Shown in pieces: positions 16,173 to 24,968 of a stretch of DNA of 52,366 nt. The notes below the pieces were generated by a model. The model did not search any database, was not told where the DNA came from, and saw only the letters and a program-made list of their open reading frames with translations. The stretch covers positions 1 to 52,366 of the forward strand of contig CAJLRL010000015.1 in NCBI GenBank assembly GCA_905209075.1. The letters run 5' to 3'. The stretch's first letter is position 1, and every line of letters starts with the position of its first letter. The stretch comes from an uncultured Lachnospiraceae bacterium (GTDB lineage Bacteria; Bacillota; Clostridia; Lachnospirales; Lachnospiraceae). Both the position numbers and the translations under genes were made by a program.

Positions 16173-17144
16173 TTATTTATCGAGAAGATCTGTATAAAAT
16201 TCAGAGTAGTTAGTTTCGCCTGATTTGATGTAATCAATGGCTGCGGAAGGATGCTGGTTCAATCTTCCGGTTAAGAGGTATGGAATGTCGTATCCCCATA
16301 CAGCACCGCTTTTTTGAAGAGGAAGCATATGTTCTTCAATAAATTTAAGAACCGGGAAGAGATTGTATTTTGGATTTTTAAGGAAGCTTAATAAAAGCTC
16401 CATGGCACAGTTTCCGGCGCCTCGTCCCATGCCCATCATTGTTGCATCAAGAAGGCTTACACCCTGAGAGAGTGCTTCGATCGTGTTTGCGAATGCGAGC
16501 TGCTGGTTATTATGTGCATGCATTCCGACATATTTGTTGTTTGCCTCTGCAAGAGTTGTGTACTTGTCGGCGGTGCGGCGGATCTGTTCAGGATAAAGTG
16601 CGCCGTAGCTGTCAACAATATATATACCATCAGCAGGACTGTCAGCAACCATGTTTAAAGCCTGATCAAGATCTGATTCCTGTGTGTTTGAGATAGCCAT
16701 GATGTTACATGTGACTTCATATCCCTTTGCTTTTGCATCCTCTATCATTTCTATAGCAGCAGGCATCTGGTGTACATATGTAGCAACACGGACCATGTCA
16801 ATAACACTTTCTTCTTTTGGGAGTATATCTTTTTTGTAATCGCATCTTCCTACATCTGCCATGACACTTATCTTCATATCAGAATTGTTATCGCCGACGA
16901 TCGCACGTATATCCTGCTCATCACAGAATTTCCATTTTCCAAATTTATTTACATCAAAAAGCTCCTTTGATGCCTTATAACCGAATTCCATATAATCAAT
17001 ACCTGCTTTTACGTTTGCACGATACAGAGCGTTGATAAATTCATCTGTAAACATAAAGTTGTTTACAAGTCCCCCGTCTCTTATTGTTGCGTCGAGAACA
17101 CGGATGTCAGGACGTACAGTCATTAAATCACCTTTTTGAGCCAT
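16173..17144 (-). CDS. DRE-TIM metallolyase family aldolase-like protein
   Basis: Member of the HMGL-like/MhpE-like family, whose enzymes make or break C-C bonds next to a 2-keto acid or acyl-CoA with a divalent metal. The signature DATIRDGG (residues 14-21) supplies the DRE-type metal and base residues, and MHAHNN supplies the histidines that bind metal. There is no C-terminal DmpG dimerisation or LeuA regulatory domain. Its 323 residues match the group usually labelled 'aldolase catalytic domain-containing protein'. Ribosome site GGAGG nine bases before the ATG. The true substrate is unknown; 4-hydroxy-2-oxovalerate aldolase is only the nearest named relative. Confidence 0.8.
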   Translation of the reverse strand: MAQKGDLMTVRPDIRVLDATIRDGGLVNNFMFTDEFINALYRANVKAGIDYMEFGYKASKELFDVNKFGKWKFCDEQDIRAIVGDNNSDMKISVMADVGRCDYKKDILPKEESVIDMVRVATYVHQMPAAIEMIEDAKAKGYEVTCNIMAISNTQESDLDQALNMVADSPADGIYIVDSYGALYPEQIRRTADKYTTLAEANNKYVGMHAHNNQQLAFANTIEALSQGVSLLDATMMGMGRGAGNCAMELLLSFLKNPKYNLFPVLKFIEEHMLPLQKSGAVWGYDIPYLLTGRLNQHPSAAIDYIKSGETNYSEFYTDLLDK

Positions 17145-17319
17145 TTGTTTAATCCTCCAGTTATATTAATCTTTATTACTTTAACGCTTTAAAGCACATT
17201 AGTATAATAACACAAATAATTAAAAATGCAAGTAAAACTTTACTTTTTTTTGTACTGCTAATATAATATACAAGGATTTAAATATCACATAAAAATCACA
17301 TAATAATCAGGAGGTTGTG

Positions 17320-18282
17320 ATGATATATAATTTAACTTCAGCGAGAATGCCGGTGATCGCATTTATCGGTATAGTTTTTGCGTTTGCATTAACATGCTTT
17401 GCTATTGCAAAATTTAATAAATACCTGCCAAAGGATATGGGAAGACAGTTTGCCCACGATGGAAAACTTTCTGCAGGAAAGCCAAGAGGTGCAGGGATCA
17501 TATTCATTTTTACATTTGTTATAGCGGCGGTATTGTTTTCACAGATAAATATTGAGATAGCTATATATTTAGTGCTTATAGTTATAGAGATGCTTACCGG
17601 ATATTTTGATGATGCCGCAGAAAAGCCATGGGGCGAGTATTTAAAGGGTGCGCTTGATCTGGCAGTGGCAATTGTTGTTGCAGTCGTATTTTTACACTAC
17701 AATACAAGCAAGGTTACACTTGCGATCTTTGATACATCGTTTGTCATACCACCGGTAGTTTTCGCAATACTTACGGTTGTGCTTGTGTGGGTGTCAATAA
17801 ATGTGACAAACTGTTCAGATGGTGTGGATGGTCTTTCGGGAACACTTACTATCATTACGATCATGACATTTTTTGTATTTGATACTATTATGGGCATCAC
17901 AGATGGATTTAATTACTGTATTCTTTTATTTGCGGTATGTCTTCTGGGATATCTGTGGTACAATGCCACACCGAGTAAGCTTCTTATGGGAGATGCCGGT
18001 TCCCGTGCAATGGGAATATTTATCGCTATCACAGCATTAAAGAGCCATAGCCCGTTTATATATCTGCTTGCAGCGATCGTTCTTATCATAGATGGTGGAC
18101 TTGGACTTGTTAAGGTATCTCTGCTTAGATTCTTAAAAGTACATATCCTTAAGAATACAACAACACCTATACATGATCATGTCAGAAAAAAACTTGGATG
18201 GTCAAATGCGCAGGTTGTATTCAGGTTTGCGATAATCCAGATAGTTGTGTCACTTGCAGTGATTTACCTTGTGATGATATAA
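17320..18282 (+). CDS. MraY-like phospho-sugar transferase (GT4), stand-alone
   Basis: Polytopic enzyme that transfers a sugar phosphate from a nucleotide carrier to a lipid phosphate, as MraY (lipid I) or WecA do. Family motifs in order: LTGYFDDAAEKPWGEYLKG (first Asp pair), NVTNCSDGVDGLSG (matching MraY N-x-x-N-x-TDGLDG, with Cys-Ser in place of Leu-Thr), LLMGDAGSRAMG, and the C-terminal HDHVRKKLGWSNAQVVFRF. About ten helices. I use ATG 17320, five bases from AGGAGG, not the GTG three bases earlier. It is not in a cell-wall cluster, so it may be a second MraY or a specialised glycan enzyme; its product cannot be assigned. Confidence 0.85.
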   Translation: MIYNLTSARMPVIAFIGIVFAFALTCFAIAKFNKYLPKDMGRQFAHDGKLSAGKPRGAGIIFIFTFVIAAVLFSQINIEIAIYLVLIVIEMLTGYFDDAAEKPWGEYLKGALDLAVAIVVAVVFLHYNTSKVTLAIFDTSFVIPPVVFAILTVVLVWVSINVTNCSDGVDGLSGTLTIITIMTFFVFDTIMGITDGFNYCILLFAVCLLGYLWYNATPSKLLMGDAGSRAMGIFIAITALKSHSPFIYLLAAIVLIIDGGLGLVKVSLLRFLKVHILKNTTTPIHDHVRKKLGWSNAQVVFRFAIIQIVVSLAVIYLVMI

Positions 18283-18324
18283 ATAATCATATTGCGTAGT
18301 CAATAAAAATTAAAAAGTCAAATG

Positions 18325-18376
18325 AAAATAGGATCGTGCTTTTGAAAAATAGTTAAAGCATGATCCTATTTTTACT
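18325..18376 (+). terminator. Rho-independent terminator
   Basis: An 18-bp stem (AAAATAGGATCGTGCTTT with AAAGCATGATCCTATTTT, one G-U pair) is followed by T residues. The symmetric A/T flanks could also serve the minus strand. Confidence 0.8.
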
Positions 18377-18512
18377 ATGACACCAATACAAATAGTGGCG
18401 CACATTTCTAATTGCTAAAAGCACATAAGATGTTATTGCAGTGAGAAAAATAAATCTAAGATTAATGGTGCTATATTAATATATTTACTATGACTAGCGT
18501 AAAATTAGTGTC

Positions 18513-19580
18513 CTATTTTTTCTTTCTGGCAAGAAGCCTTTCGATATGAAGTGGTTTACCCTGGATTTCCTCAACTTTCAGACGATTTTCCTCACTAAAT
18601 CCAACGAGAATATTGTGATTAGCTTCTGCAAGATAATCCATAATACCGTCTATATCGGATTTGGTGTTTTTCGGACAATGTATATACAGGTGCTTATTTG
18701 CGGAAATATGGAGAGTGTAGGATATACTGAAATGATACCATAGTATCTTGTGCAGTGTTGAATATTTGTATATCCAGAGAATCTCTTTTATCGGTACGAT
18801 CGCATTTCCGTAAGGCGATGTAAGTATAAAATAATGTTCCGTGATAAACATGTCTTCTGTGGCAAGCTGTGGCAGAGTTGCAAGCTCTTCTTCTGCTTCC
18901 TCTAACATCTGGCGTGGATGACCATATACGATAAGGTTCTGGCATGCAGGTGCAAGGAATGGAAAACGGATATATAAAATGTATAAAATCAGGCAGAGAA
19001 GCGAATATGCCATAGTTGCGAAATAGAAAACAAACAATATGATCGTTGAGCGCAAGTGGTAATCAGGTTCGCTGAAATAATAATTTGAAACTGTCTCGGA
19101 AAGTCCTTTGCTTGTCCAGTCAATATCATGTGATAAATTGACGATAAGCTTTGAATAATTATCCTTACCCTTGATGATCTTTCCAACGGCATCAACCTTG
19201 TCTATTGACGGCAGACCTTCCTCGCATGTAGAAGGGGAGAGCAGTACAATAGAACAGCTGTCACCATGCATGCAATAATAGTAATATCCATTAATATCGC
19301 TGCCTTTTTTGCTTGTATATCCTGAAAAATATAAATCCTCAAACTCAGCTTTAACGTATCTGTCTGAAGACTTGTAGGCTGCCTCAAAATTGGTATCATC
19401 CTGTAATTTTACCGGAAAAATAATGTCCCCCAGTGGAAAGGCAAACCATAGGATCGCAAGCAGTATAAGGTAGACGATCGGTGAAAAAAGTCGCCTTTTA
19501 TAAAATGATCTAATGTTTCTTGTAATATAATGTTCGTAATTATTTATCATATGCTTAGTATAAAGGTTTTTGCCGGCCAT
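18513..19580 (-). CDS. Membrane protein of unknown function, about 355 aa
   Basis: Family not recognised. The N-terminal basic segment (HYITRNIRSFYKRRLFSP) precedes a helix (IVYLILLAILWFAFPLG). An external part follows, containing YYYYCMHGDSCSIVLL, then a second membrane region of one or two helices (about STIILFVFYFATMAYSLLCLILYILYI). The C-terminal cytoplasmic region includes ATEDMFITEHYFILTSPYGNAIVPIKEILWIYKYS, which resembles bacterial PH-like (YcxB-type) domains. I place the start at ATG 19580 because AAGG stands five bases before it; a TTG at 19604 and an ATG at 19550 are alternatives. Probably a stand-alone envelope protein. Confidence 0.65.
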   Translation of the reverse strand: MAGKNLYTKHMINNYEHYITRNIRSFYKRRLFSPIVYLILLAILWFAFPLGDIIFPVKLQDDTNFEAAYKSSDRYVKAEFEDLYFSGYTSKKGSDINGYYYYCMHGDSCSIVLLSPSTCEEGLPSIDKVDAVGKIIKGKDNYSKLIVNLSHDIDWTSKGLSETVSNYYFSEPDYHLRSTIILFVFYFATMAYSLLCLILYILYIRFPFLAPACQNLIVYGHPRQMLEEAEEELATLPQLATEDMFITEHYFILTSPYGNAIVPIKEILWIYKYSTLHKILWYHFSISYTLHISANKHLYIHCPKNTKSDIDGIMDYLAEANHNILVGFSEENRLKVEEIQGKPLHIERLLARKKK

Positions 19581-19648
19581 ATCAACCTTGATTTTACACG
19601 TCAAAATTGTTAATATTTAATAATAAATAACGACTAAGGGGTAAGATA

Positions 19649-20389
19649 GTGGACGCATATACAAGTTTTGCACAAGTCTATGACCTTTTCATGGATAATG
19701 TGCCCTATGAGGACTGGAGCAGATACATTATAAACAAGCTCCGCAAAAACAAAATAGACAGTGGATATGTCGTAGACCTAGGCTGCGGAACAGGAAAAAT
19801 GACGACAATGCTTGCAGATGCCGGGTACGATATGATAGGAATAGACAATTCTATGGATATGCTGCAGATCGCATATGAGCGTGAGGATGACCGGATATTG
19901 TATCTGATGCAGGATATGTGCGGGTTTGATGCCGGGGAAAAAATAAGGGCAGTGATAAGTGCCTGTGACAGCTTAAACTACATTTTGGAAGAGCAAGATC
20001 TGCTTAGTGTTTTTAAAAGTGTATACAGACAGCTTGAAGATGGCGGAATCTTTATTTTTGATATAAATACACCATACAAATACGAAGAACTCCTTGCGGA
20101 AAATACATTTGCAGAAAACCGGGATGAGAGCAGCTTTATATGGGAAAATTATTATGATCGGGAAGAAAAAATAAATGAGTATGATCTAACCCTTTTTATC
20201 AGGGATGATTCGATGGATGGACTTTTCAGAAAATTCGAAGAGACACATTTCCAGAGATGCTATGAGCCGGATCTGATTGAAAAGCTATTAAGACAGGCGG
20301 GATTTTCTATTATAGAAGCATTCGATGCATACACGGATGAGCCGGTTGACTGCACAAGTGAAAAGATTACATTCATGGGGAAAAAATAG
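19649..20389 (+). CDS. Class I SAM-dependent methyltransferase
   Basis: Rossmann-type methyltransferase. Motif I VVDLGCGTGK (residues 41-50) binds S-adenosylmethionine, the acidic loop IGIDNS follows strand 2, and DSLNYILEE matches motif IV. The length of 246 residues and the pattern ..YTSFAQVYDLFMDNVPYEDW.. match a common uncharacterised Clostridial family. The substrate is unknown. It starts with GTG after AAGGGG; no better ATG exists near the conserved N-terminus. hslO begins 61 bases later, so cotranscription is plausible. Confidence 0.85.
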   Translation: MDAYTSFAQVYDLFMDNVPYEDWSRYIINKLRKNKIDSGYVVDLGCGTGKMTTMLADAGYDMIGIDNSMDMLQIAYEREDDRILYLMQDMCGFDAGEKIRAVISACDSLNYILEEQDLLSVFKSVYRQLEDGGIFIFDINTPYKYEELLAENTFAENRDESSFIWENYYDREEKINEYDLTLFIRDDSMDGLFRKFEETHFQRCYEPDLIEKLLRQAGFSIIEAFDAYTDEPVDCTSEKITFMGKK

Positions 20390-20450
20390 ACAACTGTTAG
20401 GATACAATGCAGTTACAAAAACAGTTTCGATATAAAACGGAGGAATAAAT

Positions 20451-21317
20451 ATGTCAGATTATATAGTAAGAGCGACAGCAGCGGATGCAAACATAAGGGC
20501 ATTTGCAGTCACAGCAAAAGAAATGGTAGAAACAGCAAGAGAACATCATAAGACCACACCGGTCATGACAGCAGCACTTGGACGTCTTCTCTGTGGAGGA
20601 GCAATGATGGGGTCGATGATGAAAGGTGAAAAAGACCTTATAACTTTACAGATACAGTGCAGCGGTCCGGCAAAAGGCCTTACTGTCACAGCGGATGCGA
20701 ATGGAAATGTAAAAGGTTTTGCAGTAAATCCACAGGTTGAACTCCCACTTAACGCACAGGGAAAGCTTGATGTTGGAGGAGCTCTTGATCTTGGAATACT
20801 TACAGTAATAAAGGATATGGGACTTAAAGAGCCATATTCAGGACAATGCGAGTTAAAGACGGGCGAGATAGCAGAGGATCTGACTTACTATTTTGCAACA
20901 TCAGAACAGATACCTTCAGCAGTTGGGCTTGGAGTACTTGTAGATAAAGACCAGAGCGTAAAGCAGGCAGGCGGATTTATCATACAGCTTATGCCATTTA
21001 CACCTGATGAAGTTGTAGACAGGCTTGAAAAGAAGATACAACAGATCGATTCTGTTACGCAGATGCTTGACCGGGGACTTACGCCGGAGCAGATCTTAGA
21101 TGAGATACTCGGAGAGTTTGGACTTGAGATAACAGAAAAGACGGATACACGCTTCCGCTGTGACTGTTCAAAAGAACGTGTGAGCAGAGCACTTTCCACT
21201 TTAAGCAAAAAAGATCTGGACGGAATAATAGCAGATGGTGAGGATATCGAGGTAAAATGCCAGTTTTGTAATACCGCATATAAATTTACTGTTGATGAGC
21301 TAAAGGAGATGCGCTAA
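20451..21317 (+). CDS. hslO: Hsp33 redox-regulated chaperone
   Basis: Holdase chaperone that becomes active when its zinc-bound cysteines are oxidised. The N-terminal domain begins DYIVRATAADANIRAFAVTAKEMVE, as expected, and the C-terminal redox switch shows CDCS and CQFC, the four zinc ligands. At 288 residues the length is normal. The ribosome site GGAGG is clear. nadE starts on the base right after its stop codon, so the two are coupled; a link between oxidative stress defence and NAD supply is plausible but not shown. Confidence 0.95.
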   Translation: MSDYIVRATAADANIRAFAVTAKEMVETAREHHKTTPVMTAALGRLLCGGAMMGSMMKGEKDLITLQIQCSGPAKGLTVTADANGNVKGFAVNPQVELPLNAQGKLDVGGALDLGILTVIKDMGLKEPYSGQCELKTGEIAEDLTYYFATSEQIPSAVGLGVLVDKDQSVKQAGGFIIQLMPFTPDEVVDRLEKKIQQIDSVTQMLDRGLTPEQILDEILGEFGLEITEKTDTRFRCDCSKERVSRALSTLSKKDLDGIIADGEDIEVKCQFCNTAYKFTVDELKEMR

Positions 21318-23228
21318 GTGAAAGACGGATATATAAAGGTTGCTGCTGCCACACCAAAGATAAAAGTGGCAGATACGCTATACAACGGAACATTGATAAT
21401 GGAACTTATGAAGGAATGCACAGATAATGGGGCAAAGGTTGTTGTTTTTCCCGAACTTTGCATTACGGGATATACCTGTCAGGATCTTTTTTGGCAGGAT
21501 AAGCTGATCCGGGCGGCAGAGGCTGAACTTATAAGGATAGCTGACTACAGCAAGACGTTAGATGGTATTTTTTTTGTGGGGCTCCCATATGAGATAAATG
21601 GCATGCTTTACAATATGGCGGCTGTCATTTCGCATGGTAACGTGCTTGGCATGGTTCCGAAAACATTTCTGCCGAATTACAACGAGTTTTATGAGGCAAG
21701 ACATTTTGCATCAGGTGAAAATTTAAGCACATATGTGACACTTTCAAATGGCAAACAGGTTCAGGTGGATACGGATCTTATATTTAGGTGCAGGCAGATT
21801 CCAAAGCTTAAAATAGCAGTGGAGCTGTGCGAGGATTTATGGTCTCCGAACCCACCAAGCATAAGACATGCCATGTCCGGTGCTAATGTGATCGTTAATT
21901 TGTCGGCTTCAGATGAAGTGACAGGCAAAGCAGATTACAGGAGAGAACTTGTCAGCGGACAGTCAGCAAGGCTGATATGTGGATATATATATGCATCTGC
22001 GGGAGATGGTGAGTCCACACAGGATGTTGTTTATTCTGGACACAACCTCATATGCGAAAATGGAAATACACTTGCTGAATCAAAACGTTTCGTAAATGAG
22101 ACAATTTACAGCGAGTTTGATGTGGAAAGACTTGAAACTGAGCGCCGCAGAATGACCACGTTTAAGGTGGAGGATGACCACAGTTGGACAGAGTTTGAAC
22201 TTGAAATGCAGGATACGGTACTTACCAGATCAGTAAATCCAGCGCCTTTCGTTCCGGCTGATAAAAAAGACAGAAACAGACGCTGTGATGAGATTTTTAT
22301 GATCCAGGCGATGGGACTGAAAAAGCGATTAGAACACACTAACTGTAAGACTGCTGTTATTGGAATATCAGGAGGTCTTGATTCAACACTGGCACTTCTT
22401 GTGACGATAAAAGCCTTTGATCTGCTAGGAAAAGACCATAAAGATATAGCAGCAGTCACAATGCCCGGATTTGGTACAACAGACAGGACATATGATAATG
22501 CGGTAAATCTCATAAAATGTCTCGGTGCAACATTTATAGAAGTTGATATAAAGGATGCGGTAAATATCCATTTCCGTGATATTGGACAAAACCCTGATGT
22601 GCATGATGTGACATACGAAAACGGACAGGCGAGGGAACGCACACAGATCCTTATGGATATTGCAAACAAAGAAAACGGTATGGTGATAGGAACAGGTGAC
22701 CTTTCTGAACTTGCACTCGGATGGGCTACCTATAACGGTGATCATATGTCAATGTATGCGGTAAACGCATCCGTTCCGAAAACGCTTGTGCGTCATCTTG
22801 TAAGATATTATGCGGATACATGTGGAAGTGATCTGCTTGAAAAGACACTGCTGGATGTGCTTGACACACCGGTGTCACCGGAGCTTCTTCCACCTGAGAA
22901 TGGCAAGATATCCCAAAAGACAGAAGACCTGGTAGGCCCATATGAGCTGCATGATTTCTTTTTATATAATATGCTGCGCTGTGGTTATACACCAAAGAAG
23001 GTATATCGTCTGGCAAAGATCGCTTTTGCAGATAAGTATGGAAAAGAGTTTATACTTAAGTGGCTTAAAAATTTTTACCGCCGCTTCTTTGCGCAGCAGT
23101 TTAAACGCTCATGTCTGCCGGATGGTCCAAAGGTTGGAACTGTTGCAGTTTCCCCTAGAGGAGATCTGCGCATGCCATCTGATGCGTGTGCACGTATATG
23201 GATGGATGAGGTTGAAGCCTTAGAGTGA
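21318..23228 (+). CDS. nadE: Glutamine-dependent NAD+ synthetase
   Basis: Makes NAD+ from nicotinic acid adenine dinucleotide, ATP and glutamine. The N-terminal nitrilase-type glutaminase domain (about residues 1-280) has the Glu (VVFPELCITGY), Lys (MVPKTFLPNY) and Cys (VELCEDLW) triad. The C-terminal synthetase carries the PP-loop GISGGLDST. The 636-residue two-domain form is standard for many Firmicutes. It begins with GTG immediately after the hslO stop; the ribosome site GGAG lies inside the end of hslO. A strong terminator follows. Confidence 0.95.
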   Translation: MKDGYIKVAAATPKIKVADTLYNGTLIMELMKECTDNGAKVVVFPELCITGYTCQDLFWQDKLIRAAEAELIRIADYSKTLDGIFFVGLPYEINGMLYNMAAVISHGNVLGMVPKTFLPNYNEFYEARHFASGENLSTYVTLSNGKQVQVDTDLIFRCRQIPKLKIAVELCEDLWSPNPPSIRHAMSGANVIVNLSASDEVTGKADYRRELVSGQSARLICGYIYASAGDGESTQDVVYSGHNLICENGNTLAESKRFVNETIYSEFDVERLETERRRMTTFKVEDDHSWTEFELEMQDTVLTRSVNPAPFVPADKKDRNRRCDEIFMIQAMGLKKRLEHTNCKTAVIGISGGLDSTLALLVTIKAFDLLGKDHKDIAAVTMPGFGTTDRTYDNAVNLIKCLGATFIEVDIKDAVNIHFRDIGQNPDVHDVTYENGQARERTQILMDIANKENGMVIGTGDLSELALGWATYNGDHMSMYAVNASVPKTLVRHLVRYYADTCGSDLLEKTLLDVLDTPVSPELLPPENGKISQKTEDLVGPYELHDFFLYNMLRCGYTPKKVYRLAKIAFADKYGKEFILKWLKNFYRRFFAQQFKRSCLPDGPKVGTVAVSPRGDLRMPSDACARIWMDEVEALE

Positions 23229-23240
23229 ATATCGGATATA

Positions 23241-23276
23241 GAAAACGCACATCAGCTATACTGATGTGCGTTTTCT
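23241..23276. terminator. Bidirectional terminator after nadE
   Basis: A perfect stem of 15 bp (GAAAACGCACATCAG with CTGATGTGCGTTTTC) around CTATA. It stands between nadE and the convergent asnA gene. Confidence 0.8.
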
Positions 23277-23318
23277 TATTATGACTATAAACATCTTTCG
23301 CTTTTTGATCTTTACAAT

Positions 23319-24329
23319 TTATAGTAACTGGATTCCGTGTTCTTCACATTCTTTAATGGCTTCTTCAGGCCAGATAGAACTTTGAACTTCGCCGATATGG
23401 GCTTTTCTGAGGAAGAACATACATATACGTGACTGTCCGATACCTCCACCGATAGTGTATGGAAGCTCTTTGTTTAAAATTGCTTTCTGGAAAGGAAGCT
23501 CTGCACGCTCTGGGCATCCTGCTTTTTCAAGCTGTTCTATTAGTGCCTTCTCATCAACGCGGATTCCCATTGATGAAAGCTCAAGTGCAATATCAAGGAC
23601 AGGGTAGTAAACAATGATATCTGCGTTTAATGCCCAGTCATCATAATCCGGTGCACGGCCATCGTGTGGCTCCCCGTTTGCAAGCTTGTCACCGATCTGC
23701 ATCACGCATATAGCACCTTTTGCTTTTGCAAAATAATATTCGCGCTCCTTTGGTGTGTTGTCCGGGAACATTTCCTCAAGCTCGGATGTCGTGACAAAGG
23801 TGATATCCTTTGGAAGGATGAGGTCTATGTAATCGTACTGGATAGCCATGTACTGCTCAGTTTTTCTGAGACATTTGTAAACTGTGCGGACAGTATCTTT
23901 TAAAAATTCAATAGTTCTATCTTCTTTGCGGATGATTTTTTCCCAATCCCACTGGTCTACAAAAATAGAATGGATGTTATCAGTCTCCTCATCACGGCGG
24001 ATGGCATTCATATCAGTGTAAATTCCCTCTCCGAGAGAAAATCCATATTTCTTTAAAGCATATCTTTTCCATTTGGCGAGTGAGTGAACAACCTCTGCCT
24101 CTTTGTCGCCCTGCTCTAAAATTCCGAAAGTAACAGGTCTTTCGTAACCATTTAAGTTGTCGTTTAAACCTGTTGTAGGGTCAACGAATAATGGTGCGGA
24201 TACTCGTGTAAGACTAAGACGCTGTGCGAGCATTCCCTGAAAAAAATCTTTGACAGTCTTGATAGCAAGCTGTGTATCGTGAAGATTAAGTTCAGATTTG
24301 TAATCTTTTGGTAATTTTAATTTACTCAT
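23319..24329 (-). CDS. asnA: Aspartate-ammonia ligase (ammonia-dependent asparagine synthetase)
   Basis: Makes asparagine from aspartate, ammonia and ATP. The fold is related to class II aminoacyl-tRNA synthetases: VSAPLFVDPTTGLNDNLNG near the N-terminus, IHSIFVDQWDWEK as motif 2-like region, and GGGIGQSRICMFFLRKAHIGEVQ as motif 3-like end. Its 336 residues are normal. A GAGG ribosome site precedes the ATG. It is a single-gene unit divergent from the next operon, and the 24330-24508 gap is AT-rich with several TATAAT-like hexamers on both strands. Confidence 0.95.
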   Translation of the reverse strand: MSKLKLPKDYKSELNLHDTQLAIKTVKDFFQGMLAQRLSLTRVSAPLFVDPTTGLNDNLNGYERPVTFGILEQGDKEAEVVHSLAKWKRYALKKYGFSLGEGIYTDMNAIRRDEETDNIHSIFVDQWDWEKIIRKEDRTIEFLKDTVRTVYKCLRKTEQYMAIQYDYIDLILPKDITFVTTSELEEMFPDNTPKEREYYFAKAKGAICVMQIGDKLANGEPHDGRAPDYDDWALNADIIVYYPVLDIALELSSMGIRVDEKALIEQLEKAGCPERAELPFQKAILNKELPYTIGGGIGQSRICMFFLRKAHIGEVQSSIWPEEAIKECEEHGIQLL

Positions 24330-24508
24330 TTTGATTGAACCTCGTGTATTTGATATAATGATAATATAAAAATATTTTTAAAACTTTGATTATCGGAATT
24401 ATTATAGCACATTATCTGTAGAAAGATAGACTATAATATGATAAAATTATATAGTTTCTAAAATATAACTATTTTGGTAGGAATTAAATTGAAATCAGAG
24501 GTGGATAA

Positions 24509-24943
24509 ATGAGAAAGAGAGATATTACCGTTGTATCAGCGGTTATGGAGGCAGTGAGCATAATATTTGCCATTGCGTATATAGGCTTGCAGATATATTA
24601 CGGAGTGTATTATCACGTACAGCCGTTTAAATTTATAGCTAATATTCTGGTGCTCGTTCTTATATATTTTGGAATTTCATGGGTGCAGTTTTATCCGGAA
24701 AAGCTTAACCATATACCGGCTTCTGTATGTGAGGGAAAAATACGCAGATACTCACTCCGGCTTCTTTTTCTTGTGAAATTTATCTTTACGGCAGGACTTC
24801 TAGTTCCGTGCGTATTTGATGTGCTTGGAATAGGGATAAGAGATGCATACAGCCTTATAATGGTCGGGCTTATAATTGTAGTTTCGGTTTATTATGAATA
24901 CAGGATAATAACGGAGCTTCGCAACATCAGAGACAATAAGTAA
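24509..24943 (+). CDS. Hypothetical four-helix membrane protein, 144 aa
   Basis: Family not recognised. Hydrophobic segments lie at about residues 9-31, 42-59, 85-107 and 112-130, with a basic loop (EGKIRRYS) between the two halves and a charged C-terminus. Ribosome site GAGGTGG. It is the first gene of an eight-gene same-strand run, 25 bases ahead of the rhodanese-TtcA gene. No functional residue can be pointed out. Confidence 0.75.
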   Translation: MRKRDITVVSAVMEAVSIIFAIAYIGLQIYYGVYYHVQPFKFIANILVLVLIYFGISWVQFYPEKLNHIPASVCEGKIRRYSLRLLFLVKFIFTAGLLVPCVFDVLGIGIRDAYSLIMVGLIIVVSVYYEYRIITELRNIRDNK

Positions 24944-24968
24944 GCGATAAGAGAGAGTGGAGATAAAA

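Noticed and set aside
22106..22669. 187-codon minus-strand ORF opposite nadE
   Set aside because: Fully antisense to conserved nadE coding sequence; no ribosome site.
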